Source of the DNA: an uncultured bacterium
GTDB lineage: Bacteria > Planctomycetota > UBA8108 > UBA1146
Direction of reading: 5' to 3'
DNA length: 64,000 nucleotides
Assembly (NCBI GenBank): GCA_913056395.1
Contig: CAJXMG010000015.1
Coordinates: 1-64,000, forward strand
Below the pieces are notes generated by a model. It did no database searches, was not told where the DNA came from, and saw nothing but the letters and a program-made list of their open reading frames with translations. Both the position numbers and the translations under genes were made by a program. Positions 1-7,524 of the stretch are shown in pieces (positions within the stretch are counted from its first letter, which is position 1; each line of letters begins with the position of its first letter).

Positions 1-190
1 GTTCATGGCCTGGAGCATGTCAAGCGCCTCGCCACCACGCACCTCACCAACCACAATTCGGTCAGGGCGCATACGCAAAGAGTTAATAACGAGGTCACGG
101 ATTTCGACGGCGAGACCCTCGAGGAACGCGCCCTCGCCCGCAAATGGCGGGTCAACTTCACGCCGACCACGGTGCTCTTCCCGGCCGCCG
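1..190 (-). CDS. CpaF/TadA-type secretion ATPase, internal fragment (runs off left edge)
   Basis: Reading the minus strand into the left edge gives an open frame containing [19 protein letters not shown] followed by [16 protein letters not shown]. This matches the conserved block after Walker B in CpaF/VirB11-family ATPases of Flp/Tad pili and type II-like secretion. Those enzymes are cytoplasmic hexamers that power pilin or substrate export. Only about 60 codons are present. The N-terminal two thirds, including Walker A, is absent because the frame runs backwards into a piece of sbcC. The join lies in a GC-only stretch near 181-200. Family assignment is strong; whether this fragment truly belongs next to sbcC is doubtful and an assembly chimera is likely. 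Confidence 0.7.
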
Positions 191-195
191 CCGCC

Positions 196-493
196 GGCGC
201 TGTTCCCAGTGGCAACGGAAACGGCCAGCCTGGGATTCAAACAAGACCTCGGCGTAGCATTCACCGGTCTGGCGGGACATGATCTCATTCCCGCTCTTGG
301 TGATCTTCCCAAGGCGTGGCGTGGCCCCATACAGAGCCAGACAGATGGCATCAAGAATCGTCGATTTACCCGCACCGGTCGGACCAGTCAGGGCAAAGAT
401 GCCGTTGGATACATATTCGGGATCAGTGAAGTCTATGACCCATTCACCGTAGAGGGAGTTGAGGTTCTTAAATCGCAGTTCAAGTATCTTCAT
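196..493 (-). pseudogene. sbcC: SbcC exonuclease subunit, N-terminal fragment only
   Basis: From the ATG at 493 the protein starts MKILELRFKNLNSLYGEW and carries a Walker A motif GPTGAGKST at residues about 37-45 and a Q-loop region ([13 protein letters not shown]), as in SbcC/Rad50 ATPases. SbcC pairs with SbcD to open hairpins and process double-strand breaks. Homology is clear to about residue 98 (FRCHWEQ); then the sequence turns into Arg-rich out-of-frame translation of the neighbouring CpaF-like fragment and stops at 158. A normal SbcC is about 1,000 residues, so the coiled coil, zinc hook and second ATPase half are missing. It starts 11 bases after the sbcD stop, the usual operon order. 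Either an assembly chimera or a real truncation. Confidence 0.75.
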
Positions 494-504
494 AATCAGC
501 CTCT

Positions 505-1743
505 CTATTCCGCGTTGACGTCTTCTTCATGGAGAGACTTGATTATTTCGTTGTAGGAGACCGTCAGTTCCTCCCGGTCTTCATCGGGCACCTCAAAGGC
601 ATCCAGACAGCGGGTAAATACATCCCCTGCATCCAGATCATCGAGGGTTTCATCTTCCGCGACCGTACTGATCACCCGGTCAATGACACGCCGGTTTTTG
701 ATCCGCCTGATTTCCATGGCTGAGTCGGCCATAGCTTCGTCGAGCATCTCGCGCAGGTTGCCGATAATGTCGCTGCCGGTGTATTCAATCTCAAGCCATG
801 CAGCGCTATCTTCCTTTTTGAGCTCCTCCAGCTTCGCATGGATATCATCCAGCGATCCGACAATGCGGACCAGCTCCTGAAAACAGGGTACGGGGAGTTC
901 TTGGATATTTGGCGTGGTGCTGTTGAACTCTATGAGCACGACCTTCTTTTCCTGAGTCGCCTCGCCATAACCCATCGGAATAGGCGAACCACAATAGCGG
1001 ATGTGCTCCGCGCTACCGACCGCCTGAGGAACATGCAGATGGCCAAGGGCCAGATAATCAACTGACGAGGGGAACACCTCCTCACCGACATGTGCCAGCG
1101 ATCCCACATAAAGCTCTCGGACACCATCACCGTCAACCGTCTTACCGCCTGCCGTGAAGAGGTGTCCCATAGCAACAATGGGAATACCATCATGCCCGGC
1201 GCTATTGAATTCGGCTCGTTTCTGTTCCGCAATAACACAAACATCCGCGTAATGGTTTTTCAGTCCTTCAACGAGCTTGGCGTTTTTATCGTCAATCGTT
1301 TCTCCCGGTTCGACTGTGCGGATATCCTTATCGCGTAAATAAGGCACAGCACAGACAATTGCCTCCGGCTTATCATCTGCGTGAAGAACAAATATCTCAT
1401 CCTCCAAGGCTTCGGTTATAGAGCCGACCACATATACATTCAGCGCACGAAGCAGCTCCTTCGGGGCATTCAGAAATGACGGAGAATCGTGGTTCCCGGC
1501 AACGACCACAACATGACGGCAACAGGATGCAGCCACACGGCACAGGAAGCGATAGTAGAGCTCCTGCGCCCGGTTGCTGGGCGTGCTGGTATCAAACACA
1601 TCACCGGCAACCAGCAGGGCATCGACCTTTTCATCTTCAATGGTCTGAGCCAGCCAGTCCAGAAACGCAGTGAACTCCTCATAGCGTTTCCGGCCGTAAA
1701 GGGAGCGGCCTAAATGCCAGTCTGATGTGTGGAGGATTTTCAT
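505..1743 (-). CDS. sbcD: Exonuclease SbcCD, subunit D (Mre11-like nuclease)
   Basis: A 412-residue calcineurin-like phosphoesterase with the SbcD signature set: HTSDWHLG (residues 4-11), GDVFD (about 48), AGNHD (about 85), and ALGHLHVPQ near 240. These histidines and aspartates bind the two catalytic manganese ions. The C-terminal SbcD domain follows at about 280-380. Length fits the family (about 400). The ATG at 1743 was chosen because MKILHTSDWH is the canonical N-terminus; the open frame extends further upstream into unrelated sequence. An ATGA overlap couples it to the broken upstream frame, and sbcC follows directly. It would work with SbcC, which is truncated here, so the pair cannot be functional from this locus as written. 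Confidence 0.9.
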   Translation of the reverse strand: MKILHTSDWHLGRSLYGRKRYEEFTAFLDWLAQTIEDEKVDALLVAGDVFDTSTPSNRAQELYYRFLCRVAASCCRHVVVVAGNHDSPSFLNAPKELLRALNVYVVGSITEALEDEIFVLHADDKPEAIVCAVPYLRDKDIRTVEPGETIDDKNAKLVEGLKNHYADVCVIAEQKRAEFNSAGHDGIPIVAMGHLFTAGGKTVDGDGVRELYVGSLAHVGEEVFPSSVDYLALGHLHVPQAVGSAEHIRYCGSPIPMGYGEATQEKKVVLIEFNSTTPNIQELPVPCFQELVRIVGSLDDIHAKLEELKKEDSAAWLEIEYTGSDIIGNLREMLDEAMADSAMEIRRIKNRRVIDRVISTVAEDETLDDLDAGDVFTRCLDAFEVPDEDREELTVSYNEIIKSLHEEDVNAE

Positions 1744-2005
1744 TGAGCCTCCACTATTGCTTGAAGCTCTACAGCGGGTTCCTCTGTTACGCCGATACCT
1801 TGAATTAAGGACGCATATTTTAGGAACAATGTAGTTGAAATCACCAAACGCTTTCTTGTACTTAAATCCAGTACCTGCCTTATTTTCCTTATCACGTAGC
1901 TGTCCCTCCAATTCTGACGACTTATCGCCATGGTCTTTTCGGGCTTTTTTGAAATTCTCCTCAGCACCGAGGAACTCCCCCTCTTCAACCAGTTCTCACC
2001 GTGGG
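1740..2005 (-). pseudogene. Frame-broken remnant upstream of sbcD
   Basis: Two frames look coding in sequence. One, starting just after a stop near 2000, gives a Lys/Glu-rich stretch (EEGEFLGAEENFKKARKDH, then SSELEGQLRDKENKAG). The other gives a plausible C-terminus (LKYASLIQGIGVTEEPAVEL) that stops with an ATGA overlap onto sbcD. A single frameshift near 1830-1860 would join them into one short reading frame. I do not recognise the product. It may be the tail of a third gene in the sbcDC operon, cut on the other side near 2005 where sequence related to the tmRNA locus begins. Whether the break is biological or an assembly error cannot be told here. Confidence 0.3.
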
Positions 2006-2101
2006 TCGCCTGGCTGACCCCCACAGCCATAGGAAATCCCCTGATCATGCTTGCGCACAGGAGAGCCGCTTCCTGACATCACAGGACACGGTGGTTGAAT
2101 A

Positions 2102-2454
2102 TGGTGGAGGCGCCGGGAGTCGAACCCGGGTCCCGAAACGTTTCCCGCCGAGCTTCTACAGGCATAGTCCGTTCTTTAAAACCGAGGTCAGCTCCAACGG
2201 ACAGGATCCGATCCACGGTCGCCAGTTCGATCTCGCCTCAAAGACCACTGGCAGGGTCTTCTTCGGCCAGTCCAGTAAAATGGCCCTCCGTCCGCAGCCC
2301 TGGACATGCTGCGGGGGAAGGGGCGCCAGTATTAGGCAGCCAGTGCGAAGTTGTTGTTCGCAGTCAAAACTTTTGCCGGTGTTTAAGGAGGCCTCCGGAC
2401 AACCTCCACCTGCCACACGACGTTCCATCGTCCGGTCGAAACCGTTTCGCCCCC
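2102..2454 (-). ncRNA. ssrA: Transfer-messenger RNA (tmRNA)
   Basis: The minus-strand 5' end GGGGGCGAAACGGTTTCGAC and the 3' end with a tRNA-like T-arm (GGTTCGACTCC) and encoded CCA are diagnostic of one-piece tmRNA. The internal reading frame (2376 to 2332) encodes the degradation tag AKVLTANNNFALAA followed by TAA, ending in the classic ALAA recognised by ClpXP. The RNA is 353 nt. It rescues ribosomes stalled on broken messages together with SmpB, whose gene lies about 100 bases upstream on the same strand. The pseudoknot region between tag and 3' domain is GC-rich with several complementary arms. Confidence 0.96.
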
Positions 2455-2556
2455 GATAGAATTGCGTTCACTGTCACAACAGCAAACGTGTGATCTCTTA
2501 ATGTATCCTGATTTACGGATTCGGCAAGGAATCCTGACAAGGCAAAGACCCACTCG

Positions 2557-3006
2557 TCAGCGACGGCGACGCATTTCGCGGTCGATCTCCCGCTTGGTTT
2601 CCCTGTCTTTTGTGGCCTTGCGCTTGTCGTGGGCCTTCTTGCCGCGACCGATACCGATCTCGACCTTGACCTTGCCCTTCTCGTTGAAATAGATCTTCAG
2701 GGGGACGATGGTCAGACCCTTTTCCTCCATCTTGACGCGCAACTGATTTGCTTCTCTCTTGTGAACCAGAAGCTTCCGTTTGCGAGTCGGCTCATGATTG
2801 GAGTATCCGCCATGGCTGTATTCCGCGATGCGTACCTTGTGCATGAAAGCCTCGCCCGTCTCAACGCGGACAAACCCATCGACCATTTCACATTGGCCTG
2901 CACGAAGACTCTTGACCTCGGAGCCCTGCAGGACAATTCCTGCCTCCAGAGTGTCAAGGATCTCCAGTTCGAAGCGAGCCCGTCGATTCTGGGCCACCAC
3001 CTTCAT
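2557..3006 (-). CDS. smpB: SsrA-binding protein SmpB
   Basis: A 149-residue protein with the SmpB oligonucleotide-binding barrel: VVAQNRRARFELEILDTLEAG, then LQGSEVKSLRAGQ, and RKRKLLVHKREANQL in the middle. The Arg/Lys-rich C-terminal tail (ending REMRRRR) is the part that enters the empty mRNA channel of a stalled ribosome. SmpB binds the tRNA-like domain of tmRNA and brings it to the A site. The ATG at 3006 is preferred over an upstream TTG at 3057 because an AAGGA lies nine bases before it and the resulting length suits the family. ssrA lies directly downstream on the same strand. Confidence 0.95.
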   Translation of the reverse strand: MKVVAQNRRARFELEILDTLEAGIVLQGSEVKSLRAGQCEMVDGFVRVETGEAFMHKVRIAEYSHGGYSNHEPTRKRKLLVHKREANQLRVKMEEKGLTIVPLKIYFNEKGKVKVEIGIGRGKKAHDKRKATKDRETKREIDREMRRRR

Positions 3007-3100
3007 CTCATCGATTCCTTCCTCGCTGCCAAAATCACCCCTGAATAGAAGGGTCAAGGAAGAGTTTTACCATGAACTGGGCCAACATCGTCGGGGAGTC

Positions 3101-3129
3101 TTGACTTTCCCCGGGGGAAAGGATATTCA
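3101..3129 (+). promoter_or_regulatory. Sigma-70-type promoter for the tRNA-Leu/tRNA-Val pair
   Basis: TTGACT at 3101-3106 and TATTCA at 3124-3129 are separated by exactly 17 bases, and the tRNA-Leu 5' end lies 11 bases further on. The spacer itself is a near palindrome (TTTCCCC/GGGGGAAA). Inferred by motif only. Confidence 0.6.
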
Positions 3130-3140
3130 TGCTTGCTTGT

Positions 3141-3229
3141 GCCGAAGTGGCGGAACTGGCAGACGCGCCAGGTTCAGGTCCTGGTCCGGTTCACACCGGG
3201 TGGAGGTTCGAATCCTCTCTTCGGCACCA
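3141..3229 (+). tRNA. tRNA-Leu (anticodon CAG)
   Basis: Acceptor arms GCCGAAG and CTTCGGC pair perfectly. A long variable arm (class II) is present, the anticodon loop reads TTCAGGT giving CAG, the T-loop is GTTCGAATC, and CCA is encoded at 3227-3229. Confidence 0.95.
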
Positions 3230-3243
3230 ACTTTAAAACTTGG

Positions 3244-3320
3244 GGGCGTTTAGCTCAGCTGGCTAGAGCGCATCGTTCACATCGATGAGGTCACTGGTTC
3301 GAGTCCAGTATCGCCCACCA
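3244..3320 (+). tRNA. tRNA-Val (anticodon CAC)
   Basis: GGGCG at the 5' end pairs with CGCCC; the anticodon stem CATCG/CGATG closes the loop TTCACAT, giving CAC. The T-arm GTTCGAGTC and encoded CCA are present. One acceptor mismatch (T6-T67) is visible. It follows tRNA-Leu by 14 bases, so both are probably one transcript ended by the terminator at 3332. Confidence 0.93.
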
Positions 3321-3331
3321 TCCAGAATTCA

Positions 3332-3373
3332 AAATCCCGCTTCAGCCATTGGCTGAAGCGGGATTTCTTTTTG
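3332..3373 (+). terminator. Rho-independent terminator after the tRNA pair
   Basis: A perfect 16-bp stem (AAATCCCGCTTCAGCC with its complement) around a 3-nt loop is followed by CTTTTT. It lies 12 bases after tRNA-Val. Confidence 0.92.
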
Positions 3374-3390
3374 CATTCACGGCAATGCGA

Positions 3391-3585
3391 TTAACGATCC
3401 TTGCCACGTTCCAGGCTGTCGAGAATGTCATCGTTCATCTCCCCCACTAAAAACAGGCGTACAGCCTGATCTTTGGTGTATCGGGGTTGGGACCGTTTTT
3501 GCTTCTGCAAACGTTTGTCATTCAGCAGGTAGACCACCGGAATGGCAGCACTGACGACGAAAAGAATCCCCAGGGCTATTTCCAT
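3391..3585 (-). CDS. Small single-span membrane protein of unknown function
   Basis: A 64-residue protein with one N-terminal hydrophobic helix (MEIALGILFVVSAAIPVVYLL, split here for length) followed by a basic stretch (NDKRLQKQKRSQPRY) and an acidic tail ending DSLERGKDR. The ATG at 3585 has a good AGGAG five bases upstream; an earlier in-frame start at 3606 would add a non-hydrophobic leader and is less likely. I do not recognise a family. The topology suggests a short inner-membrane anchor with a cytoplasmic tail. It stands alone between the tRNA terminator and a minus-strand terminator. Confidence 0.6.
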   Translation of the reverse strand: MEIALGILFVVSAAIPVVYLLNDKRLQKQKRSQPRYTKDQAVRLFLVGEMNDDILDSLERGKDR

Positions 3586-3687
3586 GTTTCTCCTGCCTGG
3601 AGGCAAAATTATTCTGCCTCTCTGATGCGAACGCTGGTGACGATTCGGGGTATCCCGTCCGGCGAAAAAAATGTCTCATGGCCCTTC

Positions 3688-3744
3688 AAAATAAAAGAGG
3701 CGAGGCCAACGACACCGTTTGGGGTGAATCGCTGGCCCGCCTCT
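3688..3744 (-). terminator. Rho-independent terminator, minus strand
   Basis: On the minus strand AGAGGCG-GGCCAGCGA pairs with TCGTTGGCC-T-CGCCTCT around a 16-nt loop and is followed by TTTATTTT. It would end transcripts of the rhodanese operon or of a short RNA from 3745-3952. Confidence 0.75.
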
Positions 3745-3952
3745 GAGGAGGTGCATTGGCAGCTGAGATAACTCTCTGTTTTTCAGGTGCTCTGGCTTCG
3801 AGAGCCGGCAGTGCGTTTAAGGTGTCGACCCGGGCTCCACTCAAAGGTCTCTTTGCCCTCTGAGCAGGGATGGGAAGCCTCAGGTCGTCCTCCCGGCCTT
3901 TCGATGTGGAAGGCCCATCCTTTAAATCTCTAAAATCGTTCTCACTCCGGCC
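3745..3952 (-). other. Non-coding stretch, possible 3' UTR or small RNA
   Basis: About 210 bases between the rhodanese gene and its terminator hold no convincing reading frame. The minus strand is rich in paired G/C blocks (for example GGCCGGGAGGACGACC and GGAGCCCGGGTCGACACC), so it may fold. I recognise no known RNA family. Confidence 0.3.
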
Positions 3953-4525
3953 TCACCCGCAGTCGGGACATGGGCGGAGTCGATTCCAGGGGAGCCATGA
4001 AATCACCGTGGCCAAGCCACAAGTTCCGCTGGCCCCGGCATGGAAGAGGCCCATGCCTACCAATGTTGTTCCCACCGACCAGATCGGGTTCAACAGCAAC
4101 GAAAGAACACTCAAAGTCAAAATCAGCAGGCCTGCAGTCATTTGAGTCTGACGCATGACGTCAATGGAAGTTCCTGTACGACTGGCCAGACCCCCCATCC
4201 CTTCAGCAATCCAGTTATGAATGCCCCCAGCCAGATGAAAGCCATCGTTTCCGTCAGCCACCCAGCGATTCAGCGCATCGGCGGAACGAATCCCTGTACG
4301 GCACTGGAAGATCGGTTTTTTATCGCCGAGGATTTCAGTGAGAATTTCCGAATCAAAGGTGGAAAGAGGATGGGAGATCGCACCTGCAATCGACTCTGAC
4401 CGATACTCCGCATGCTCACGAACATCGATCAAAACGGCCTCGCCCTGTTCAATCATCGATCGGGTTTCTTCGCAGGTAAGTTCCCCGTTCAAAGCCAGGG
4501 CATGGATTGGGTTATCGATCTTCAA
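3953..4525 (-). CDS. Rhodanese domain fused to DUF2892 membrane segment (YgaP-like)
   Basis: A 190-residue protein. Residues about 15-105 form a rhodanese sulfurtransferase domain with the active-site loop CRTGIRS (Cys about 75), which carries a persulfide. Residues about 120-190 match DUF2892, with two hydrophobic helices and conserved glycines. The architecture resembles E. coli YgaP, an inner-membrane rhodanese. The start is TTG at 4525, overlapping the upstream stop by four bases (TTGA), so it is coupled to the MBL-fold gene. Together they look like a persulfide-handling pair: the upstream enzyme oxidises persulfides and this protein relays sulfane sulfur at the membrane. The role is inferred from domains. 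Confidence 0.88.
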   Translation of the reverse strand: MKIDNPIHALALNGELTCEETRSMIEQGEAVLIDVREHAEYRSESIAGAISHPLSTFDSEILTEILGDKKPIFQCRTGIRSADALNRWVADGNDGFHLAGGIHNWIAEGMGGLASRTGTSIDVMRQTQMTAGLLILTLSVLSLLLNPIWSVGTTLVGMGLFHAGASGTCGLATVISWLPWNRLRPCPDCG

Positions 4526-5949
4526 AGGACTTTTCCTTTCCGCAATCCCTGCATGCCTCCGGACAGGTTAATGACAGACCAGCCCATTGCATTGAGGAAA
4601 CTGGAACTGCGTGCAGACCGATCACCGGTTTCACATATGACATACCACGTGATGTTCTTGTCCAACTCGTGAAGCTGGGACCGCAATCGGGTATGAGAGA
4701 GATTGATGGCTCCCGGAATATGATCTTCTTCAAATTCCGAGGATTTGCGAACATCGAGAATCCCTCGTCCCTCAAACTCCATCCCCTCAAGAAAATCTGA
4801 CGATCGGACTTCTTCGATCGTTCCCCAAGCCCCCAAATAGCTACTGAGTCCAACGATTTCATCTGGGTGAACCCAACCAAGAATCTTGTCAAAACCTATG
4901 CGAATCAGTCGGCGAACCATTTCGTCCACGTCCTCTTCCCTGCAGACCATTAGCAGCCGATCGTCGAGCTCCAGAAAACTTCCCAGAGAAGAATTGAGCC
5001 TGCTGGTCATGGGAATTGACAGGGATCCTGGCAAAAACTGATCCTTGAATAGATCCCAATCGCGGGTATCCACCACGATGGCACCGCTTTCATAAGCGGC
5101 AACAAACTGATCCTCATTCATTCTTTTTGGAGTTCTGATGCTCTCAAGTACCGGAACCCCATCCCTGTTGAGGCGTTTCATTTCTGAAAAATACAGAGGG
5201 GGCTCCGGTTGTCCCGAAAGGATTTTCTGCACGAACTCCTCTTCGCTCGCTGAATGGGAGAGAGCAGAATTGAATCTCATTTCATAACCAATGGTACTTG
5301 TGGGCACTGCGCCCAATGCTTTTCCACACGCACTGCCAGATCCATGACCGGGCCAAACCTGAACAAACTCGGGAAGAAGGTTGATCAAGTGAGCACTCTG
5401 GAAAAGTTCTCGGGCTGAGGGCTCCATCGACCCTGCATGGCCAGCAGCGGTCTCCAACAGATCCGGGCGCCCCAGATCACCCACAAAAAGAAAGTCTCCG
5501 GAAATCAGTGCTATCGGCTGGTCTGCCCCTGCCCCACGATCGGTGACCAGGAAGGACAAGTGCTCAGGGGTATGTCCAGGGGTATGAAGAACCTTGAAGT
5601 CGATATTTCCGATTGAGAAGGTCTCTCCATTTTTGAGCAGTCGGTGCTCGTAGGATCCACCCCCCGAATGCTGATCGAGCCAGCGGGGACTCCATTCCTT
5701 GTCACCTTCATCCGAAAGAAACAGCTCTACACCGGGAAGTTCACCCAATTCCCGGAGTCCCGATAAAAAGTCCGCATGAATGTGGGTTTCCGCAGCGGCC
5801 ACAATCTTGAGCCCCTGCTGCTTCGCCAGGTCGACGTAGCGGTCGATATCGCGCATGGGATCGAAAACGATGGCCTCACCAGTGCGCTGACAGCCAATGA
5901 GATAACTGTATTGAGCCAACTGATCGTCTGTGATCTGCCTGACAAACAT
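4522..5949 (-). CDS. MBL-fold persulfide dioxygenase-like protein with two rhodanese domains
   Basis: A 475-residue protein. The N-terminal half is an ETHE1/BLH-type metallo-beta-lactamase fold with ETHIHADFLSG, HTPGHTPEHLSFL, SGDFLFVGDLGRPDLL and the family hallmark GHGSGSACGKALGAVPTSTIGYE (split across positions about 218-240). The C-terminal half has two rhodanese modules: the first with a degenerate loop (MVCREED), the second with an intact CETGDRS loop. This architecture fits enzymes that oxidise glutathione- or Cys-persulfide to sulfite while rhodanese domains deliver sulfur. ATG 5949 has GGAGG seven bases upstream; earlier ATGs lack one. It lies downstream of a sigma factor on the same strand. 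Confidence 0.88.
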   Translation of the reverse strand: MFVRQITDDQLAQYSYLIGCQRTGEAIVFDPMRDIDRYVDLAKQQGLKIVAAAETHIHADFLSGLRELGELPGVELFLSDEGDKEWSPRWLDQHSGGGSYEHRLLKNGETFSIGNIDFKVLHTPGHTPEHLSFLVTDRGAGADQPIALISGDFLFVGDLGRPDLLETAAGHAGSMEPSARELFQSAHLINLLPEFVQVWPGHGSGSACGKALGAVPTSTIGYEMRFNSALSHSASEEEFVQKILSGQPEPPLYFSEMKRLNRDGVPVLESIRTPKRMNEDQFVAAYESGAIVVDTRDWDLFKDQFLPGSLSIPMTSRLNSSLGSFLELDDRLLMVCREEDVDEMVRRLIRIGFDKILGWVHPDEIVGLSSYLGAWGTIEEVRSSDFLEGMEFEGRGILDVRKSSEFEEDHIPGAINLSHTRLRSQLHELDKNITWYVICETGDRSARSSSFLNAMGWSVINLSGGMQGLRKGKVL

Positions 5950-6047
5950 GGGCGCACCTCCACTCAGGTTCATCATCTGAGAGGCACAAAACGCCGTCAT
6001 CGTTCCCGACTTTTTTGAGTTTTTTTAACTGGTTTGAGCGTTGGGAC

Positions 6048-6848
6048 TTACAGCTCTGAAAGAGCCTTCCGCAAACGCTCATTCAACCCTTCTGGGATGT
6101 GATCCTCCGCCAGGGATTGACAGATATCCTGAGCAAGATCCATGGAAGCAAAGACGGACTGACACCGCTGGCAAATCACCTCAGAACTGAACTCCTCATT
6201 CAGATCCAGAGATCGCTGCTTCGCCTCAAGCAGATCGAGGCATACCTGGATTGGATAGGCAGCAGGTGGCACGTCATCGGGGGTTCTGGGAAGACGGTTG
6301 TCGACCAGTTTCCGCAGTTTGAGTCGTGCCCTGTGGACCCGGGATTTCACCGTCCCCTCTTCCATTCCCATCACTGAAGCGATTTCCGGAACGGTCAATC
6401 CGATGATGTCCTTGAGTACCAGTGGCATACGAAAGTCCTGGGGCATTTCAGCGATGGCCCGCTCCAAATCCTCCCTCGACTCGATATGGATCATTTGGAT
6501 ATCAGCGGGATCCATTTCGGAAGCGGTTTGCGCGATCCGGGGCTCACCAAATGGAAGCAACTCCTCCAGAGACCCGATTTGATCCGGCTCTCCGGCACGC
6601 TTGCGATGCATTTTTTGACAAACCCTGGCCGCGATGGAGTACAGCCAGGTTGAGACCTTTGAACGCCCTTCAAAGGATTCCCAGTTCTGATATGCCAGGA
6701 TAAAAGTCTCTTGAACCAGATCCTCTGCCTCAGTCGCATTTCCACAGAATTTCAAACCGAGAGAGTAGAGTCGCCCCCCTTGCTCCTCCACCAATCGGGG
6801 GAGCGCCGCTTCCGGGTTGGATGGCCATGGATCAGATTCAGAACTCAT
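6048..6848 (-). CDS. ECF-type RNA polymerase sigma factor with Cys-containing C-terminal tail
   Basis: A 266-residue sigma-70 family protein. Region 2 (about 25-95) includes AEDLVQETFILAYQNW and STWLYSIAARVC; region 4 (about 130-185) has the helix-turn-helix LTVPEIASVMGMEEGTVKSRV. The remaining 80 residues are extra compared with a typical ECF factor (about 190) and contain CLDLLEAKQRS...VICQRCQSV, which resembles the CxxC half of an anti-sigma zinc finger but lacks the usual His four residues before the first Cys of the pair. It may sense redox or metal in cis. It lies about 100 bases upstream of the persulfide gene on the same strand, so it could control sulfur genes; that is inference. Confidence 0.85.
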   Translation of the reverse strand: MSSESDPWPSNPEAALPRLVEEQGGRLYSLGLKFCGNATEAEDLVQETFILAYQNWESFEGRSKVSTWLYSIAARVCQKMHRKRAGEPDQIGSLEELLPFGEPRIAQTASEMDPADIQMIHIESREDLERAIAEMPQDFRMPLVLKDIIGLTVPEIASVMGMEEGTVKSRVHRARLKLRKLVDNRLPRTPDDVPPAAYPIQVCLDLLEAKQRSLDLNEEFSSEVICQRCQSVFASMDLAQDICQSLAEDHIPEGLNERLRKALSEL

Positions 6849-6903
6849 AATGGATCCCTATTCCTTCACCATAAAAGAGCAGCAATCATTCTATTTAACC
6901 GAT

Positions 6904-7269
6904 TCAATCCTCAACATGGAAGATCTTGTTATAGACCTTCCATTCCCCATCTACCCTCAACAGAGAGAGTGTGTCAAAGAAGGTCATGCCCAGGTACTCT
7001 TCACTCAGCATGACACAACCTGTTTCACCCGCGTACTCCACTGATTCAATCTCAAGATGCTGCTTCGCACCGCTCTCCTGGGGTGAAGGTTGTTGGGCCG
7101 CGACGAAACCGGCGAATTCCTCCAGAGACATCTGCACCAACTCACCATGAAGGTAACCTGCGATCATCGCCTTCTCATGAAAGACCGACCGAACTTTCTC
7201 TGCGTCCGACTCATAGAGGCTTTCGTAATACCTCTGGACCAACTGCTCGATTTCCCGTTCTTCGCTCAT
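6904..7269 (-). CDS. NTF2-like (SnoaL/lumazine-binding-like) protein
   Basis: A 121-residue protein that fits the small alpha+beta barrel of the NTF2 superfamily: an N-terminal helix pair (EIEQLVQRYYESLYESDAEKV), a loop with the typical FHEKAMIAGY, and a C-terminal strand ending LRVDGEWKVYNKIFH. Such proteins bind small ligands or act as simple isomerases or hydrolases; the substrate cannot be inferred. ATG 7269 is preferred because AAGGAA precedes it at normal spacing; an upstream extension to 7323 adds non-family residues. It lies 55 bases upstream of the sigma factor gene on the same strand and may be cotranscribed with it. Confidence 0.75.
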   Translation of the reverse strand: MSEEREIEQLVQRYYESLYESDAEKVRSVFHEKAMIAGYLHGELVQMSLEEFAGFVAAQQPSPQESGAKQHLEIESVEYAGETGCVMLSEEYLGMTFFDTLSLLRVDGEWKVYNKIFHVED

Positions 7270-7422
7270 CAGGGTTCCTTTCACTGGTTGCAAAACAGAA
7301 TACCCAAAAGCCTGAAAACTCACAGTGCTGATTAAATCAGACTCAAAAACTCTTGTGCGAACTCTGTCTTTCCGCTGGGATTTTTCGACGGAATCCTTAC
7401 GATGGAGTTTCGATCAGGATCA

Positions 7423-7498
7423 GGGCGAATAGCTCAGTTGGTAGAGCGCTTCGTTTACACCGAAGATGCCGGGGGTTCGAGTCCCTCTTCGCCCACCA
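7423..7498 (+). tRNA. tRNA-Val (anticodon TAC)
   Basis: Acceptor GGGCGAA pairs with TTCGCCC; the anticodon stem CTTCG/CGAAG closes the loop TTTACAC giving TAC; T-arm GTTCGAGTC; CCA encoded at 7496-7498. Second valine tRNA of the window. Confidence 0.96.
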
Positions 7499-7524
7499 TT
7501 TTTCTCTCCCGACTCTCCCTGAAA

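Noticed and set aside
3487-3771. 94-codon plus-strand frame over the small membrane gene and terminator
   Set aside because: Runs through a strong hairpin and has no plausible protein features.
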